Shown here piece by piece: positions 5,338-7,191 of a stretch of DNA of 7,191 nucleotides. The position numbers and the translations under genes were made by a program. Within the stretch, counting starts at the first letter, position 1. Each line of letters starts with the position of its first letter. Under the pieces are notes generated by a model. The model was not told where the DNA came from and made no database searches. It saw only the letters and a list, made by a program, of their open reading frames with translations. Source of the stretch: Actinomycetes bacterium (GTDB lineage: Bacteria; Actinomycetota; Actinomycetes; Actinomycetales; Cellulomonadaceae); NCBI GenBank assembly GCA_023438885.1, contig JAEXPS010000227.1:1-7191 (forward strand). Reading direction: 5' to 3'.

Positions 5338-5856
5338 TCAGACGCGCGGCTCGGGGCCGCGCAGCGCCTTGGCAGCCACCACCGCAGCGGCGGCGATGAG
5401 CACGAAGTTCTTCAGCACGTACTGCCCGGCCAGGGACGGCCCGGTCTGCGTGAACATCTCGTCGAACAGCAGGACGAAGGACGACAGGATGCCGACCTCG
5501 GCTGCCGCGAACGTCAGCAGGCCGGGACGCGTGAACCGCCCACCGGCCATCAGCATCAGGCCGGCGGCGCACTCGACGGTGGCCGTGATGACCATCGCCG
5601 CCGTCGGGCCGACGATGCCGAAGGTCATCTTGTCGAACGTGCGCTGCACCAGGCCCTCGGCCGGGCTGACGCCCGGGAAGTACTTCAGCACGCCGAAGGC
5701 GAAGAAGATCGCCCCGAGCGAGACGCGCGCCGCCGGGACGCTCCACTTCTGGAGGAAGACCTTGAGGCCGGCCTCGGCGCGGGCCGCGCGCTCGCGGAGC
5801 CCGCCCCCGTCCGGGGGCGCCGCGACCGGGCGGGGCGGAGTCAGGACAGCAGACAT
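5338..5856 (-). CDS. DoxX-like four-helix membrane protein
   Basis: This is a 172-residue integral membrane protein. A soluble N-terminus (1-40, Pro/Gly-rich then charged) precedes four hydrophobic segments at about 43-60, 82-103, 111-131 and 145-164. The first holds SLGAIFFAFGVLKYFPG, a typical DoxX-family motif; the second has an embedded Glu (VECAAGL), and the last follows GQYVLKN, also typical. DoxX relatives have been linked to quinone or thiosulfate chemistry and, in mycobacteria, to oxidative-stress defence, but most members have no assigned function. The ATG at 5856 is set by AAGGAG 6 nt upstream (5863-5868). The gene is followed on the same strand by the M20 amidohydrolase, and its upstream region is shared with the divergent helicase-associated gene. 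The family call is good; the DUF417/YkgB-type relatives are the main alternative. Confidence 0.85.
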   Translation of the reverse strand: MSAVLTPPRPVAAPPDGGGLRERAARAEAGLKVFLQKWSVPAARVSLGAIFFAFGVLKYFPGVSPAEGLVQRTFDKMTFGIVGPTAAMVITATVECAAGLMLMAGGRFTRPGLLTFAAAEVGILSSFVLLFDEMFTQTGPSLAGQYVLKNFVLIAAAAVVAAKALRGPEPRV

Positions 5857-5885
5857 GGATGTCTCCTTGGTCGTTGGTTGTGATC

Positions 5886-5899
5886 CCCGCATCAGCGGG
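5886..5899. promoter_or_regulatory. Small hairpin in the DoxX upstream region
   Basis: CCCGC and GCGGG form a perfect 5-bp stem around a 4-base loop, 30 nt upstream of the DoxX start codon. If transcription begins further upstream, it would lie in the 5' leader between the promoter and the ribosome site. It is short enough to be chance at this GC content. Confidence 0.25.
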
Positions 5900-5951
5900 T
5901 CCGAGGAATCAGGAGTCAGGACCTTCGTCCCAGATGCACCTTTTGGAGACT

Positions 5952-5968
5952 TTGTCGGATTCCGACAA
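5952..5968. promoter_or_regulatory. Operator-like perfect palindrome in the divergent intergenic region
   Basis: TTGTCGGATTCCGACAA is a perfect 8-bp inverted repeat about one central base. It lies in the 161-nt region between the divergent DoxX-like gene (start 5856) and the helicase-associated gene (start 6018), 50 nt before the latter. It is noticeably AT-richer than its surroundings, as promoters and regulator sites usually are. Size and symmetry fit a dimeric TetR-, GntR- or MarR-type binding site, but I do not recognise a specific regulator. Confidence 0.55.
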
Positions 5969-6004
5969 CTTCGGATGCCCGGCCAGGCGTGTCGCCAGGG
6001 TGCG

Positions 6005-6010
6005 TATCGT
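6005..6010 (+). promoter_or_regulatory. Probable -10 element of a leaderless promoter (helicase-associated gene)
   Basis: TATCGT matches TANNNT and ends 7 nt before the ATG at 6018, with no Shine-Dalgarno sequence between. This predicts a leaderless transcript starting at the A of the ATG. No clear -35 hexamer is visible 16-19 nt upstream. Confidence 0.6.
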
Positions 6011-6017
6011 GGTGCGG

Positions 6018-7191
6018 ATGGCCATCTCCGCCTATCTGCAGGCCCTGGACGACGACGCGCTCGTCGCCCTGCTGCGCCGCAGACCGGACCTGGTAGCACC
6101 CTCACCAGTGACGATGGCGTCGCTGGCCGCGCGGGCGACGTCACGGGTCAGCCTCGAGCGCGCCCTCGCCGGCGTCGACGCCGCAGTGCTCCAGGTGGTC
6201 GAGGCCGTGGTCGCTCTCGCGCCCGACGGTCCGCCGTCACGGTCCCGCGTCCTCCGTGCGATCGCGGGCGACGAACCGTCGGCGGACGCCGCCGACCTCG
6301 TCGGCCACGCCGTGGACGAGGCGATCGCCCTCGCCCTCGTCTGGCCCGAGCCCGACGACTCCCTGCACGCCGCCCCCGGCCTCGCCGAGCTGTTCGCGCC
6401 CTACCCGGCCGGCCTCGCCCCCGCCCCGCCCACCGACCCCCGGTCTCCTGAGCATCCGGGGGCTCCAGACGCCGCGGACTTCAGGAGTCCCGGCGAGGAG
6501 GCGGTGGTGGCGGCGCCCGGCGCCGACGAGGTCACGGGGCTCGGAGCCGACGAGCGGGCAGTGCTCGACGCCCTGACGTGGGGACCACCGGTCGGGCTGG
6601 TGCCCGCCGCAGGCAGCCCGGCGTTGCGCGCCGTCGGGCGCCTCCTGGAGGCGGGCCTGCTGGTGCGCGGCGGGTCACGCCAGGTGATGCTGCCCCGCTC
6701 GGTCGCGCTCGCGCTGCGGGGCGGGCGCACGCACCGGGCACCCGAGCGGGAACCTGTGCCGCACGCGCCGGTGCGCCCACCGGCGGTGGTCGCCGCCGAG
6801 TCGGCGGCGGCTGCCGAGAGGATCGTGCGGCTCGTCGTGCGCCTGGTGAACGCGTGGGGCGAGCAGCCGCCCCCCGTGCTGCGGGCGGGCGGTCTCGGGG
6901 TGCGCGACCTGCGCCGGCTCGCGGCCGAGCTCGAGGTGGACGAGGCGGAGGCGGCGTTCGTCGCCGAGCTGGCGGGCCTCGCCGGCCTGGTGGCCGACGA
7001 CGGCGAGGAGCGCCCGTCGTTCGTGCCGACCGACGAGGCCGACGCCTGGCTGCGACGCGACCTGCCCGCCCGGTGGGCCCGGGTGGCGGCGGCGTGGCTG
7101 AACGGCGAGCGCGCGCCGTGGCTCGTGGGCACGCGCGGGGACCGCGGCACCCCTCGCGCGGCGCTGGAGCCGGAGCTGCACCGCCGGTGGG
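6018..7191 (+). CDS. Helicase-associated domain protein (XPB/Ssl2-like family), partial (5' portion)
   Basis: The open frame runs from ATG 6018 to the window edge, giving 391 codons of a protein that in relatives is about 750-800 residues. I recognise the actinobacterial helicase-associated family to which mycobacterial Rv0862c belongs; these are DNA-repair-linked by name and often near an XPB-type helicase, but lack helicase motifs themselves, and none appear here. The N-terminus (AYLQALDDDALVALLRRRPDL, then SLAARATSRVSLERAL at 35-50) is typical. Two winged-helix-like regions follow: about 178-232 (DERAVLDALTWGPPVG) and about 265-346 (LRAGGLGVRDLRRLAAEL and PTDEADAWL). Between FAPYPAGLAP and the first winged helix is a Pro/Ala-rich linker (about 131-175) that looks shorter than usual and carries inverted repeats at DNA level. 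The start is supported by a TANNNT box 7 nt upstream. Confidence 0.85.
   Translation, partial: MAISAYLQALDDDALVALLRRRPDLVAPSPVTMASLAARATSRVSLERALAGVDAAVLQVVEAVVALAPDGPPSRSRVLRAIAGDEPSADAADLVGHAVDEAIALALVWPEPDDSLHAAPGLAELFAPYPAGLAPAPPTDPRSPEHPGAPDAADFRSPGEEAVVAAPGADEVTGLGADERAVLDALTWGPPVGLVPAAGSPALRAVGRLLEAGLLVRGGSRQVMLPRSVALALRGGRTHRAPEREPVPHAPVRPPAVVAAESAAAAERIVRLVVRLVNAWGEQPPPVLRAGGLGVRDLRRLAAELEVDEAEAAFVAELAGLAGLVADDGEERPSFVPTDEADAWLRRDLPARWARVAAAWLNGERAPWLVGTRGDRGTPRAALEPELHRRW
6437..6493. repeat. Cluster of inverted repeats in the linker of the helicase-associated gene
   Basis: Several short perfect inverted repeats are interleaved: CCCCCGG (6437-6443) with CCGGGGG (6456-6462), CTCCTGA (6445-6451) with TCAGGAG (6481-6487), and GGACT (6476-6480) with AGTCC (6486-6490). 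The segment encodes about residues 140-159, a Pro/Asp-rich linker with no conserved domain character. It could be a second palindromic insertion within coding sequence, but the arms are short and partly explained by GC content. Confidence 0.4.

Noticed and set aside
5266..5746. N-terminal extension of the amidohydrolase frame into the DoxX gene
   Set aside because: The frame stays open only because of base composition. The ATG at 5266 has an ideal GGAGGAG ribosome site and gives the normal family N-terminus.
3971..6451. Very long plus-strand open frame (over 800 codons) across the amidohydrolase and DoxX genes
   Set aside because: It is antisense to two well-recognised minus-strand genes and crosses into the helicase-associated gene in another frame. 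Its translation is low-complexity Arg/Ala/Gly-rich without domain motifs, a normal by-product of high GC content.

Overview
The window is very GC-rich and reads as chromosomal DNA of a high-GC actinobacterium. The gene families and their arrangement (sacsin-like ATPase, DUF3027, a long cold-shock protein, a helicase-associated protein) suggest Pseudonocardia or a relative; this is inferred from family knowledge, not from a search. I see no rRNA, tRNA, CRISPR array, insertion sequence or phage gene.

Layout. Positions 1-2796 (minus strand) hold a tight three-gene cassette in transcription order: a cold-shock-domain protein with a helical C-terminal tail, a DUF3027 protein with a Cys/His cluster, and a sacsin/Hsp90-type ATPase that runs off the left edge. 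The first junction has a 2-nt gap and the second a 4-nt GTGA overlap, so translation is probably coupled. Upstream on the same strand (2864-3340) is a small protein joining a divergent ferredoxin domain to a CDGSH iron-sulfur motif. Divergent from it, 3447-3887 (plus) encodes a ribbon-helix-helix protein of the DUF1778/TacA antitoxin type with a long C-terminal tail and no visible toxin partner. A convergent intergenic region (3888-4048) contains nested perfect palindromes. Next come a minus-strand M20 amidohydrolase (4049-5266) and, transcribed before it, a DoxX-like membrane protein (5338-5856). Between these two lies an 18-bp RNA hairpin whose 3' arm contains the amidohydrolase Shine-Dalgarno sequence. 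After a divergent intergenic region with an operator-like palindrome (5952-5968), the plus-strand helicase-associated protein starts at 6018 and runs off the right edge.

How the parts may work together. The cold-shock/DUF3027/sacsin-like genes look like one co-regulated unit, perhaps acting on RNA or protein quality, but no function can be read from the sequence. DoxX and amidohydrolase are probably one transcript with separate translational control of the second gene. Both plus-strand genes have a TANNNT hexamer exactly 7 nt before the start codon and no Shine-Dalgarno sequence, which fits leaderless transcripts.

The least expected signals are a 72-bp palindrome inside the sacsin-like gene that is translated in frame, a 42-bp tandem repeat in the same gene, the ribosome-site hairpin at 5276-5328, and a second palindrome-bearing linker in the helicase-associated gene.
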